NCBI RefSeq assembly: GCF_008831285.2
Contig: NC_045140.1
Span: 25,314,131-25,378,130, forward strand
DNA length: 64,000 nucleotides
Source: Nymphaea colorata
Taxonomy: Eukaryota > Streptophyta > Magnoliopsida > Nymphaeales > Nymphaeaceae
Direction of reading: 5' to 3'
Shown: positions 47,624-59,901 of the stretch, piece after piece
Position numbering within the stretch: position 1 is the first letter of the stretch
How the letters are laid out: every line of letters begins with the position of its first letter
Notes under the pieces: model-generated
What the model saw: the letters and a program-made list of their open reading frames with translations, nothing else
The model's database searches: none
What the model was told of the DNA's origin: nothing
Position numbers and translations under genes: made by a program

Positions 47624-50243
47624 CTAGCGAGCCAGGGCGCGGCGCAGGACCGGGACCAGCATCTGGGGAGCGCTGAGGTGCGGCAGGTGGCCCTCGGCTT
47701 GCAGGATCTCGACCGTGGCCTTGCCGCCCAGGTGGGCCTTCATGTAGTGGGCGACGGAGAGCGGGACGGACATGTCCTTGATCCCCTGGATGATGCAGCA
47801 CGGCACCTTGACCAGGCCCAGGATGGGCCGGAAGTCGCTGAAGAAGACCGTCTGGCACACGAACAGCGAGATGTCCGGCCTCATGTTGAAGAGGGTCCGG
47901 CTGAACTCGCGGACCGCGACGGGTACGTCGGCGCCCACCGCCAGCGGCGCGTACCCGGACACCCACGCCTCGTAGTTCGACTCCATCGCGCTGAACACCT
48001 TCTCTATCTCGTTGCGCTCGAACCCACCGTGGTAGTCCTTGTCGTTCAGGAACCTGCATCCCCGCATCTTTTAACGTTCTCTCGCCTCGGGAGAGTATTT
48101 TTAATGAAATAAAAAGAATTGAATACAAGCGAGCCAAACATGGGTTTAGGAATATCCAGCGATACGAACAGAATTTTACGATATTAATACACGTAAGATA
48201 GGTTAAACCATCGAGATCAAGTATCGGACCTCAGAAAAAGGCAGCTTCAATTCAAATAATTGATGCAAAACGACTAAGCACATTTAAAATTTCACTAGAA
48301 ATTGAAACCGTGCACCAAACTAATGATATAAATGATCCTCCATCTAGTTTTCCCTCCACAAAAATATAAAAAAAAAAAAGATCTAGTTTTACCTATATAC
48401 ATATATATATAAGAGAGAGAGAGACTTGGACAGACATCTTTTTTTACTCTATTAATGACCATCCAAGTGGGGTCTCAAATGCTTTGTACGTAAACTCATT
48501 ATAAAATGCACGGGAGGCCCAATTGTACATGATAGTTATCCAAAACTTGCGTGGCGTGGCTAACAATAAATATGCCCACACCCAGCCCCTATTAAGTCAC
48601 TGATGGTTTTATGAATCAAACAGCAAAAATGGGCCACATCCAAGAAGTGGAAGAAGGGGAGATGAACGTTCAAAATAGCTAATCAAATTACCTGGAAAGC
48701 AGGGTTTTTTTTTTTTTTTTTTATACACGAGTTTCGGTTAGAGCCCAAGCTTATCTCGTTTATTAGCAGGTCTGAGTGAGTAGGGCCCGAGCCAAGTTCG
48801 TTCGAGTAACATGAGTCAGACTGGCAGGGGCCATGGGCCCATGGCTCCCCCTCTGATTTTGATAAAAAAAAAAAATTACATGGTATAATTTATAAAAATT
48901 CCATTTGACATTGAAAAATATAATTCGTGCCCGTAATAATTTTAGAAATATCGGTCGGCCCACTGAGAAGAAATTTCTTCTTCCAACACTTGTCTCAATC
49001 GATAAAAACATTTGTTATAGTTTTCGTAACTTATTTTAATGAAAGAAAAATTGAAAGGTAGGACGGGTCATCTAAGATGATGAGCGAGCGGTTGCGATAA
49101 AAACAGCAAAATCACTTCATCTCTTTCTTCATCATTCACCCACCCACTAAAAAAACACTTACGGATACATATTGTATGCAGTTTTCCTTCTTTTAAAACA
49201 TATGGTCACACTCGAACAACATTCTTAAATAACAACACGCTTTTTTTGAAGCAAGGAAATGAAATTTGCACCAAGTTGGTTCGATTTCATTAGGGAAAAG
49301 AAAAAGCAAGGCGAAAGTATCGATCCAGAACTCGGCAGCAAGGAAGCAAATTTCTCTATCTCTTTTTTTTTTTTTCTGAAGAGAAGATAAACATGCTTTC
49401 TGAAAAAACCCCAGGTTTTGGGCTTTTAAGTTGCCAACAATAAACATTACTATTTTTTAAACAACGGGCTAATCACACTACCCGAGACTAATAAGATTTT
49501 AGACTTTTTAAAAAAATTTAAAACAAAAAAAAGGGGCCCGACGTCCTCGTAAATGACGGATGTATCCCTATACCTCATCCGAAAGAAAACATCCCCTTCG
49601 CTCTACGACTGCGAACCCGTTCCATGTATCGCGTCATTTAAAATTCATCTCTGTACAATACGGTCATTTATGAAACCGCGAGGTTCCCTCCCCGCGGTCG
49701 TCGTCGTCGTCATCTCCGTCCCCTTCTGACCGATCTTCCCTTCCGATTGAGTGGCAAGATCGTAATAAGGGGAACGGAGGGGAGAAAAGCTCGCCGCGGA
49801 AGAAACGGACGAAGAAGATGGGGAGATGAGGAGAAAAGGGGAGAAAGGAAGGAGTGAAGAGGTAGGTACCTGGGGGAGGCGCCGAGGAGGACGAGCTTGG
49901 TGAAGAGCTCGGGGCGGCGGATGGAGGCGAGGCAGCCGATCATGGCGGAGATGGAGTGGCCGACGAAGGCGCAGCGTTCGATGCGGAGGGCGGCGAGGAC
50001 GTCGAGCAGGTCGTCGACGTAGGGGTCGAGGGAGGAGTACCGGGCGAAGTCGAAGTTGTCCGGGTTGACGCTGCCGGCGCAGACCAGGTCGTAGAGGACC
50101 ACCCGGAAGTCCCTCACCAGGTACGGCAGCACCTTCTGCCACGCCGACTGGTCCGTCCCGAACCCGTGAGACAGCACCAGGAACCGGTCCCCCGTCCCCA
50201 CCACCCTCACGTTCAGAACCTCCAGCAGCGATGTCCTCCCCAT
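47624..50243 (-). CDS. D14: Strigolactone receptor DWARF14 (alpha/beta hydrolase), two exons
   Basis: D14 binds and hydrolyses strigolactones, then recruits MAX2/D3 F-box and SMXL/D53 repressors to control shoot branching; it acts in nucleus and cytosol. Exon 1 is 50243-49870 and exon 2 is 48053-47624, giving 267 residues, the exact length of Arabidopsis D14. The splice, SP|R with CAG|GTACCT donor and GATGCAG acceptor, sits where D14 and KAI2 genes have their single intron. The nucleophile is Ser97 in GHSISAMIG; Asp218 (IKDMSVP) and His247 (EGHLPHL) complete the triad. D14-type rather than KAI2-type signatures include [45 protein letters not shown] and [16 protein letters not shown]. The start is set by this alignment; the frame runs further up but without support. 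GC-rich exons flank an AT-rich 1816-bp intron. Confidence 0.95.
48830..48846. other. 14-bp palindrome CCATGGGCCCATGG in the D14 intron
   Basis: A perfect palindrome within a GC-rich patch of the intron, next to a poly-A run and an AT-rich stretch that resembles the end of the dispersed 'GGCGGAG' repeat. It is probably part of an old transposon copy rather than a regulatory site. Confidence 0.4.
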
Positions 50244-50402
50244 CTCTCGATCGATCCAAGGTTCCAAATGGGGGAAAACGAAGAAGACGGAAGATAAGAA
50301 GAGAGGAAGAGGGGATTGAGACTGAGAGGAGTGATTTTGTTTTTGTTCTGAATATTTCTTCCCCCTTCTTCTTCTTCGCATTCCTCTTCCTCTGTCGTTT
50401 GG

Positions 50403-50415
50403 GGTATTTAATACG
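50403..50415 (-). promoter_or_regulatory. TATA box of D14
   Basis: CGTATTAAATACC on the minus strand, 160-170 bp upstream of the ATG. The predicted leader of about 135 nt contains a GAAGAAGAAG tract (50366-50379). Confidence 0.5.
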
Positions 50416-50893
50416 ATTTTGGGCGATGGCGGATATTAGGTGATGTCTTTTTGTGGTGGTGGTGTTGCATGATGATGAGTTTATTGATTTTTTATCCCCC
50501 TTTTTTTTCTTTTTTTTACAAAAATTGCGAACGCCGGTTTCGTCTATGATCTATTTGTCAAATCCGCCTCCACTTTTCATATATTTCATTTTGCCGCTCG
50601 GTGAACCAGATCGAAACGCAGCTGTTGCTTTCATTTCATGGTTCTGGATAAAGAAAAACGTTTTGTCCTTTCCCAGAGCATCTCTCTTTCATCAATGCTC
50701 TGAATATAAGGGTTCCCATCTCTCCTCTCGTAAAGATTTTTTTTTTTAATTTTATATTAAAACTTAAATTACAATATTTAATTAATAAAATGAAAAATAC
50801 TTCCGTTTCAAACGCACTTCTTAGTTAAGCACATTTTTCAATACAAGCAAGTTGGTATTAAGAACCACCTTCAATTCAAAGCTCTTTTTTGAC

Positions 50894-51990
50894 TAAAACG
50901 CCTTCTCTACCTCGAACTGGAATATCTTATTGGACTTCATATTCTTCTAACTATTTGATTCTGTAGCCGTTCTTTCTTTACTGATTTATGCTTTGTAAAA
51001 TAAAATAGGGGAATCCCCTGGCAGTCTGGAGTGCAGCACTTCTTCTTTTTTTTCCTCTTTTGAAATAAAAGAGAGCATCTGCGCTCAAAAAGCAAGCCTA
51101 CTTACTAATGACATAATTTTCAGTAAAGAATTGAAGCCGTTGAGGGCCTTCAGACTCGGGTCCGAACCAAAAATCACCAAACTCAAGTTAATCAGATTAC
51201 TAAACCTTGTTAGTGCAGGGCTGGAAAAATTAGTACTTTCTCTTACGGTGTAGGATTTACATTATTAAGTAGTTGATAGTTAGATGTTAAATCAGTGTTT
51301 TTTTGGGTCAGCAAGAGGTTAACACCACTCTACTCGCAAAAGAGCCCAAACCCGCTCCTCCCACCATGTCCTCCTTCTTTCCGTCTCATATATATATATA
51401 TATCATGTGGGTTCTCGGCTGTAATAGGGTTGTGGACCAATGTTTGTCAGCTAGCACATGCTCTCACATCATCATTAATACAGCGACATAGAGCCCACGA
51501 GAATTGACTTGGGAATGTGCTGTTTAATGTGCTCCTAACCCAATCTGATATTAAATGCTCCTTTTTAAATTTCTATGATCTCAGACTTTTTTTTTTATAA
51601 ATTATCCCCCAATTTCCTTTTCAATTTTCTTTGTGTTGTCTTGTAGTTTATGTGATTGGGTTGGACTTAAACTTTGGGAAAACTACCAATGCCATAAGAA
51701 GGTATTTAAGAGGAAAAACTTCGTATTTTTCAAAGAAATGTTCCTAAACCACAAGTTTTAAGAACACCTACCTCCATTCTTTTTCGAAAGAACATGGTAT
51801 ACTTACGGATGTTGTTAGACCCAGCAACCAAATTCTGGATATAATGACACAATGTTTCATAAAATAAGAATTATTCTTGGAACCTGTATTATCAGAATAT
51901 GGTAAGAACTAAGTCTAGCCTTAACTCGTTAACCCATCTCGCGCTTGAATAAAATCCAAATAAAATATTTTAAATGGATTTGGACCACCA
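50894..51990. repeat. Long diverged repeat, copy 1
   Basis: Blocks along this stretch match 57577-59345 in the same order and orientation: ACTAAAACGCC...GAACTGGAATATCTTA, then CAATTTTC...GTGATTGGGTTGGACTTAAA, then AACTAAGTCTAGCCTTAACT...CCAAATAAAATATTTTAAAT. This suggests two old insertions of one large non-coding element, or LTR-type sequence. No reading frame of a known transposon protein is visible. A (TA)n lies at 51391-51404. Confidence 0.6.
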
Positions 51991-51999
51991 CTATCGTCC

Positions 52000-53018
52000 G
52001 GTGGAAAAACTTAGCAAGCAAAAGTTTCAGTAGAGGACCAATTCTTTCTCATAGTTCCATTGCAGAACCCCCCACTTTTCCTTTTCATCATCTACCCACT
52101 CAATTTTTCAAAATTGAGACTTGCCGTCACTCGTGCATCCGAACTTAGCTTTTAGGTTAACCACTGAATGACGCCGAGTAAAAGAATCGTTAACATCTTT
52201 CCTTTCTTTTCCACAATAGCGAACATTCACTTTTTTAAAAAATTAAATAAATGGATACATGCAGCACTTGATTTTTTTTTTTTTTCGTTAAAATAACAAA
52301 CTTTGTGGCCTGAAGGTTCCATTTCATGGTTATCGGGAAGGTATAACGTGTAAAATAAAATAATAAAAACCATGGAGGCATTTGGACCGGATCTGACGTG
52401 ACCTTCTAAATTTAATAGATATCCTTGTGGGTCCAATTGCGGCCCAACCCAAGGCAAAATTGGCAGTATTCTTTTCAATTTTTTTTTACTTGTTTTCGCT
52501 GATCTTCAAGGGATTTGGCGTAATTGATGGGGTGGAAGCTGATAGGCAACCAATCTACTTTTCGAATTTTTGTGACAAAACTCTCTGTACTGCAAAGGAG
52601 AGATCAACCATACACAAGTAGCACCCTAAAGCACTAAAACCGGGTCATATACCCTACGAGAACAAGCCGATCCCTTGTTCAATTCATGTTGGTGTCAACC
52701 CCTTCAAATGCCTACCTTGGCATTCAGGGGTATCTAGATGGTGCGAAAGAACGTTTAAGACGGCCATTCAATTTCCACGACATCCTTCTTATTTAAACAG
52801 GACGGAGAACAGACCATGACATCCTTCAACATGGCTCCGGAATTTTGATCAAGACAACCTAATAAAATTGAGTTTTTGATGACTGTTTGTACATGATTTT
52901 TCATTTGGGGAGACATGGTAGCATTGATTTAATTTGGGCTTGTGTACATTCCATTCTCCTAAAGATCTCTACCATATGTAGAGATAATAAGAACTCATTT
53001 TTGAATTGTACCATGAAG
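52000..53018. other. Intergenic, no gene seen
   Basis: AT-rich sequence with poly-T and poly-A runs; nothing recognised on either strand. Confidence 0.45.
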
Positions 53019-53140
53019 GGGTCGTGGGGCATCCAGAACAGTTTGTGAGTGTCCTATGAATCTGTTTTTAAATATTAAGACCGGTCTGTTAATTTGTAGA
53101 AAAGATTCATGGGACGTAAAAACCAAATGACCACGAAGCC
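53019..53140. mobile_element. Hairpin MITE, copy 1
   Basis: Starts GGGGTCGTGGGGCATCC, contains GAGTGTCCTATGAATCTG and, inverted, AGATTCATGGGACG, and ends AACCAAATGACCAC. It shares its inner stem with the elements at 54191 and 58041. Confidence 0.5.
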
Positions 53141-54190
53141 ATGTATTGTGAGTGCAACTGACTCAAAAAACCGACACAAACGACTTCTTCAACTCAAAGT
53201 TTTGGTTTGAATTATTTGGACACAATTTTTGAGCAGGAAAAACCAAGTCACACTTGGAAAATGAAAGATTGAGCAATGGTTGGATTGGACTTGTGGCCGA
53301 ATCCAAACTCCATGAGGATATCTACCATAATCTAAATCAGAAAACGTACATGCAGTTTTGTATTGAGTTCCAATTCCAAAACAGTTCCCCGCATCAGACC
53401 TAATCTTGTAGCTTCTACATTTTTCTTCACGAGAACGAAGAATCACATAAGGCCAAATTAGCCTTTTGGAGGACTACAATGTTTAGAGACAGAAAATAGA
53501 GCAATTCGAGAGTCACCAATTTCGTGGGCCTTTTCGCACGCCATTCACAAAATATCCACATGTTTCACTCATATTTATGTTGGGTTCTCATAGAAGCAAA
53601 CAATTCATTGAAATAAAGAGGGCCACAAAGATCACTATAGGCCTTGAAAAACGTCACTAAATCTATAAGGAAGTTGAAGAACTAATTCATCGCAAACTGA
53701 ACTATATGTAACCATTATATCATTATGGCTCAAAGATTTGAGCAGATTCATAAAACACCTTAAAAAATGGAGTCGGATTCATAAAACAATTACAAATTGT
53801 TCCACTTGTCAAATAGGTCCTACTGCACCGAACTAGCACTGTCTCCTGGGACACCTAATGCACCAAAACAACCCGAGGCTGATTTTTTTTGCCGTCCTTT
53901 TCCTCTTTTTGCCTTCCTTATAGACTGCATGAGATTAATCCTCTTTCTTCTTTTCTGTATGCCAGAGAAAGCCACTAAAACTATTTTTGAGAATGGAGAT
54001 AACAATGAAAATTTTTCAGAAAGGAGCACAACTTTCAGCCTCACAATGAAAAACAGACTTAAAAATTTATAGATATCTGGAAGGAGGCTTTAGATATTCG
54101 ATACAACCTCTTCAAATCTTTACTTCCTCTTAATTTCAATCCAACTACAAACCTTACTACCCATAAGATTGGTCAAATGGAACACTAACA
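53141..54190. other. Intergenic, no gene seen
   Basis: Contains two isolated GATTCATAAAACA pieces near 53745-53790 that may be further remnants of the hairpin-MITE family. Open frames at 53797-54072 on both strands have no homologue that I know. Confidence 0.45.
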
Positions 54191-54285
54191 GAGTGTTCCA
54201 TTAATCTACCCCAAAGATTGCGGCAGGTTAAAGCTAGTTTTTCATGAACCTGCTCCAATCTTTGGAGTAGATTCATGAAACACTC
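54191..54285. mobile_element. Hairpin MITE, copy 2
   Basis: GAGTGTTCCATTAATCTACC...CCAAAGATTG on the left pairs with CAATCTTTGGAGTAGATTCA...AACACTC on the right, around a loop of about 35 nt. It belongs to the same family as the elements at 53019 and 58041. Confidence 0.65.
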
Positions 54286-54289
54286 ACAT

Positions 54290-56737
54290 AGTATTTCAAC
54301 GGCCAAATGTTAGGGGCTTTAATTAGATGCCGCTAATCAGGCGAGCATGCAAAGTTCTTGCTGCCATTGCAAATTAACTGTGGCTTCCGGATAAAACAAA
54401 AAGCAAGCCCATGACCGTGGGGCCTAGAGATAAACTGCCTAGAAAATGAGGATAAGGTTTTCCGAATCTAATCCAAGCCCCCATTAGTCTATTTGGCAGG
54501 CCTGGAGACATGGTTTCTCCCCCCCACCCCCCCCTTTTCTTGTTGCCGCATCCAATCAATTTCTTTGAAAGGGACTTGGAATGTTGCCCTGTAGCTCTCT
54601 CCTTTGCACTGCAACTCTTCTCTCCCCACTCTTTTGTGGCAGGAATTGACCAGCATCCCTTGCCCTGTTTATCCCATCTACGCTGCCCAAGAGTCCTCCC
54701 ACTTTGCTAGTGATCTGTGAATCTCTCTACCCATAGAAACGATCCTTTTTTGTTTTGAGAGTTTGTGTCCCTTTCAATCCAAGTCGTGTTCGTAACAACA
54801 GAAAACTTTTCCCTACCCAAAATATTCCATTCCGGACCCAAGAGCTCTCCCACACTCAAGAACCACGTAGCACAAGGAATATTATGTAAGGTACTTGAAC
54901 TCTGCCAATCAGTTTCCAGTTTTGGTTCCACCCACCAAGAGAAAGTTACTCAAAGCATAACTTTTTAATCTTGCCAAGTGCATAGGGAAATTGTTTGTCA
55001 ACATGACACATAACATAAAAAAAGTTTAGATTTGTATTAAAGATTCTTGGAAGTCTCCCCATGTTAGAGCGCCGAGCATGATCTATACTTAATACGCCTC
55101 CCTAGTTTCCCAAGACATTTTTTTTTCTTTTTGATGAAGGCATTCATGTAATTTTGTATTTTGAGGGTTTGCCTTGACCCGGATGTTTTAGAGGGGGCAG
55201 CTTCTTGTATTCTTTGATTCTTTTGTGATAGTGGAAAACTTTGTGTGATCATGGAGGTAGGAAAACCTCGTCTCTGAATCCTTATGTCTTCTTCTTCCTT
55301 CTCCTTTTGATTTCTTCTCTTATGTTGTAAGAGAGAGAGAGAGAGATGGACGGCTTCGTCCCTAACATCCCATATTGGCTTATAAGAGAATCAAGTAAAC
55401 CATTAGTTACAATGATTCATAGGCTATGGAGGGCAAGTTGGGATCTGCTAAACCAGGAGCTCAAGCTCGGAATGAGAGCGAAACCAAAGTTATTAAATCG
55501 AAGGAGACTAAAGGTGAACAAGTTAGACGGACGGAATGCACGAGCATGCACCCTCCCAACCACAACCTTTCTCTTTGTCATTACAGATGAAGCTAAGAGT
55601 TGCTCGAGAGTGGGACTTGAAACCGGAGATTCCTTCAATTAGGATAGTGTGACTCCAACTGGTTGGCCTTTCTTATTCAGCTGAAAATAGAGGATGGCTT
55701 TATGATGATTGAAATGGCTAGTAGAAGATGACCGGTCCCCAATAAGCAGCAACCTTTCGAAAGACGGTGAGGTAAAAAACCGCGGCCACAGATGGGAAGA
55801 CTTTAGTTGTTCTCTATCCGAAAAAAGCATCACGTCCTTGTATGGTCCTCAATTGGCTTGATGAGTCAGTAGCCTTATCGTCGCCATGATTCTCTGCCTC
55901 TTAGCTTGCAACTCAGCATCTCAAAAATTTTGTGGTGGGACGGAATACAGTGAAAGGAACGGGAAAAAGAGGAAAAAAACAGAACAGAAGAAAGCACTTG
56001 ACCACATTTTTATTTTTTTTTCATGTATAGTCGGTGCATTTGCATGTTTGGCAGAACAAAAGTCAACTTCTAAAAGATACTGGGGCTTTCCACAATGGCT
56101 CGGACCAATGGCTGTTAGGTGGCCGATCACTGGATTCGAATTTTAGCCTTGTTAACTATAAGTTATTAGGGATGTCGAAGGTTCAAATTTCAGTCCCAAC
56201 CAAGCCCAATGAACTGCACTGGGTCAAAGAATCTAAAACAAAAATCTAATTATAGGCAGGTTCATGAGTTTTTTATTTTAGAGTCAAAAGTTCTATTGGA
56301 AACCCAAGGTTCAATGGCATGCTTAGAGTCTTACGAAAAGAGAATATGATGAAGCTCATTCGAATAATCTATCTGTATCATTAGACTTGGTTGTCGATTT
56401 TCGTAGCTTATTAAGTCTGAGTCGTTGTCCTAATATGACAAATATTGTTAAGCCTGATAGAACAGAGAGAAGCCGAACAAGCATAACCAATTAGAGATAG
56501 GTCCGAACGAAGAAGGAAGTCATGCATGAAACGAATAACAAGACAGAAAATCCGTATTTCTCAAACCATCTGTTCTTGATCTTTCATAATATGTTAGCAA
56601 CCACTTTCATCAGTATGTTCTCTGGGCAGGATAAGAGCAGATGCAAATGTAAGACAAAGAGGCAAAGCAACCCACAAAATGTAAAGATATGATTTCCTTG
56701 GGCGTACTAGAAGGCTTTACGCCACCAAGTCTTATGC
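54290..56737. other. Intergenic, no gene seen
   Basis: There are short (GA)n at 55331-55347 and C-rich runs at 54521-54535. Several 60-100 codon frames lack homology and splice support. Nothing else recognised. Confidence 0.45.
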
Positions 56738-57090
56738 AATGTTTGGATTGAGGGAAAGGGATGGAAAGAAATGAGTGTTAAAAGAAAGGGAATGGACAGG
56801 AAAAAGAGAGAAAATGAAAGGGAAGGAAAGAGTTTCATACTGTCTTTCCTTTATCCTTTTCATCTCAATGTCTCCAATTTTGAAAGGATTCAATTTAAAT
56901 TGATCTTTTCATTTTCTTTCTTTCCCCTCTCCTTTTCATTGCATCTAAACAGGTTTTTTTTTTTTTTCTTTTCTTTCCTTTCCCTCCTTCATTAGATAAA
57001 CAAACGCTGGAATTTCCCTTCCTTCCCTCCTTCATTAGACAACCAAACACAGGAATTTCCCTTCCTTTCCCTCCATCCAAATAGGGCATT
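56738..57090. mobile_element. MITE with long terminal inverted repeats (GGGAAAGG-rich)
   Basis: The left end AATGTTTGGATTGAGGGAAA mirrors the complement of the right end AATGCCCTATTTGGATGGAG, followed by GGAAAGGAAGGG. Purine-rich and pyrimidine-rich halves are inverted relative to each other. The length is 353 bp. Confidence 0.7.
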
Positions 57091-57261
57091 AAGGTTTTTC
57101 ACAACCAAGTAACCAACAAAGTCGCTTGGCACTCCAGCGTACAAGCCTCAAGATTTTGTGCTACCAAGCAAACAACAAAGTCTCTAGTCCCGCTTTTCTT
57201 TTCTTTTTTTCCCTTAGAATATTTTATGGAGGGTGTGCTTAAATTTATTTCGAATCTTTAA

Positions 57262-57497
57262 GGTTGCGTTTAATAGCCTCGGATATTAGATCAGAGACTG
57301 CATAAAAAGGTATGTTTTGAGAAATTCTCTGTTTAAAGTTTAAACAAACCGATGATTTCAGTAGCATGGATTTAATGCATACTACATGATAAAAATATGG
57401 ATTTAATATCGTATGGGGGAAGATATGACCTTAAATCCATGGACCAAAGATCTTAGATCAATGTGGAGTTCAGATCTATGGTGAAACAAACACAACC
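57262..57497. mobile_element. Tourist-like (PIF/Harbinger) MITE with TAA target duplication
   Basis: The 236-bp element starts GGTTGCGTTTAATAGCC and ends with the complement of GGTTGTGTTTGTTTCAC. TAA is present immediately on both sides (57259-57261 and 57498-57500). A 3-bp TAA/TTA duplication and G-rich short TIR are diagnostic for Tourist elements. A related, inverted copy lies at 61321. Confidence 0.85.
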
Positions 57498-57576
57498 TAA
57501 TCATGCCACTATCAAACCAAAGCGATCTATGGGTACCCAAGTTTCCTATACGCATGTTGGTGGCAGCAGCGACAAA

Positions 57577-59345
57577 ACTAAAACACCCTCCATGTTAGAT
57601 GTGGCTTCCTCTGAACTGGATTATCTTAGTGGAGCTTAATATTCTTGTAGCTGTTTGATTGTATAGCAATTCTTTTGTTCTTGGTTATTCTTTCTGTGCC
57701 AAAGAAAGCAAGCGAACCAATTACATAATTGTTAGCAAAGGATTTAAGCAGTTTAGACAAGGGTCCGAAGCCCGAACTAAACATTACCAAAAAATTCAAC
57801 AAAATTAGGTTTCAAATCTGCTCCAAAATGCGACTATATCCTCTAAAGCAGATCCAGGAAAGCTATTACCTGCCTGACGTCCAAATAATAACTAAATCCT
57901 GTTTCAATTGGGTCTGGACTCGTTCACAAACTGTGTGGACATTCCGATTGTACTGATTTGGTTTAGGGTTTATGTGGGATCAAGATGTACCACTTCTGCT
58001 CTAAATAATATATAGGAAGCAACTCAGTTAGATCAGTAAGGGGTTGTTTGGAAGCGAAGACACTCTATGAGTGTCCCACGAGTATGAATCTACCTCAATC
58101 TTTCGGGAAGATTCATGGGACACGACCCCTAAATGACCCAACTCACATGTTTTAAATATATTTAAAAGGTTTGTTTATGTTATGTTACCTAAAAAGGTAC
58201 TCGAGAGGAGTTCAGAATTAAGATATCCATGCAAATTTATATCGGAAACTTGACATACATACTGACGCTATACACTATACAGTAGGGGCTTGGTTTAAAA
58301 ATATGCTATATTCGGGTCAAAGCTTTTCATGTCAGACCTGGTTCTATGATTATGTTTCTGGTTTCCAGTCAACGACAAACCCGATCAGGTTCGAACAAGC
58401 TCGATTCTCTAGTCATTCCTTTCAACCCTGCTTAATCAAAACAGAAGTTATTCATTTCTAAAAGGCCACTGTAAATTAATATACTTTTAATTGTGATTGA
58501 AATGAAAATGTGCATGAGTTAAAGGGGGAACAGAAACTTAGATGTATTCACAATATTAATGGCTGATAGATCAGAAACTAACTGCTTCTTCTAAATTTTA
58601 TGAGTTTTGGGTTTTTTTTTTTTTCACTTCTCCATCTCCTTCTCTATTCTCTGTTTATCTTGTTTGTGTTTATATAATTGGGTTGGACTTGAATTGGGGG
58701 TTATTGTAAACGGCTTTTTAGAGTGAAACGACCTTAAGAGGCATTTGGTAAGATTGTACTCTTGGAACCAATGTTCTTTAACTCATATTTTTCATGCTTG
58801 AAAAAAACTATGTTCTTCTTCAAAGAAGCATGGATATAACGTGCGACATTATGTTTCCTTAACAAATGCATGATATGCTTGAAACTTGTGTTATAAGAAT
58901 ATATGTTACAAAAATATAATGTTCTTATTCAAATACCATCTAAAGAAGTCACAATAAGCAAAGCAATGTCAATTTGAATGAAACTTAAACACTTAATCAC
59001 CAATTATCGCCACAACGAGTTTGAATCCAGGATAGTTAAGTACGTTCGAGTTTCAGCCGAATTTGAATTTGGTACACAAAAAATGAAGAAAAGGATCTAA
59101 CACCAGCTGCATCCGGCCCATTTGGGACCTTCAAGACGAGTTTTGTTGGATGTGAAACTTTGAAATGCAGCTGACATTTTAGTTCTAGATTTGAAAGAGC
59201 TGAGACGAACCCATGAAATATATCTTGGGGAGAACTACTGGGAATTAAGTCTAACCTCAACCTGTTAATCTAAACGTGAATACTGAACATTCCCACTCAA
59301 ATGCAATTAAAATAAATAATATTATATGGATTTGAACAACAAATA
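57577..59345. repeat. Long diverged repeat, copy 2
   Basis: The longer copy of the element at 50894: ACTAAAACACCCTCC...GAACTGGATTATCTTAGTGG, then AATTGGGTTGGACTTGAATT, then GAATTAAGTCTAACCTCAAC...AAATAAATAATATTATATGG. It is interrupted at 58041 by a hairpin MITE, which accounts for part of its extra length. Confidence 0.6.
58041..58139. mobile_element. Hairpin MITE, copy 3
   Basis: Outer ends GGGTTGTTTGG and the complement of its right end GGGTCATTTAGG form short TIRs. Inside, GTGTCCCACGAGTATGAATC pairs with the complement AGATTCATGGGACAC. It is inserted within the long repeat copy 2. Confidence 0.65.
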
Positions 59346-59900
59346 TACACACTATGGGCATGGATTATCATTAAAAGGAAAGCCATAATCCGAAAGGTTA
59401 ACCCCAAATCTTTGTTGTCTTCTACCAACATTTGAACGGATCTTTCTCCTCGTGGCCATTGTCGAGTTTTAGAAGAAAAAAGTAGAACGGCAACACGCCG
59501 GTTGTGATTCAATTTGGCCTTCAAAGTAAGTACTCAAATCATGGAAGGAGCTGCGTCATCCTTAAACCAAGTTTATCACGGACACAAGCTTACAATCATA
59601 ATAATGGGTATCAAGCCAACAACAAATTTCATCTTCAATTATATTTAAATAATCATCGCCATTGTGAATAATCAATCAACAGTCATAAGAATCAGTTTTT
59701 CGTCTTTTCCTTTCTTTTCTTTTGGGGTTTTGGGAGGAAGGATTTCGGTCTTAGCCGTTCCATTTTCGTCTTCTGCGGGAAGAGAATGAACCAAGATGCA
59801 GACGGAGGAGAAGTAAAAGGAAGCGATTTTCACCACAACCACCATCACAGGATAGTGAGGGAAATGGATGAAAAGTTTAAAATGGAAAGAGGGAAAGATG
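59346..59900. other. 3' flank of the Cys-cluster protein gene; nothing else seen
   Basis: AT-rich; contains the probable 3' UTR of the gene to the right (minus strand). No separate gene recognised. Confidence 0.4.
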
Positions 59901-59901
59901 A

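Noticed and set aside
47579..48112. Plus-strand frame opposite D14 exon 2, and similar at 49956-50297
   Set aside because: Antisense to a perfect D14 alignment; no independent homology.
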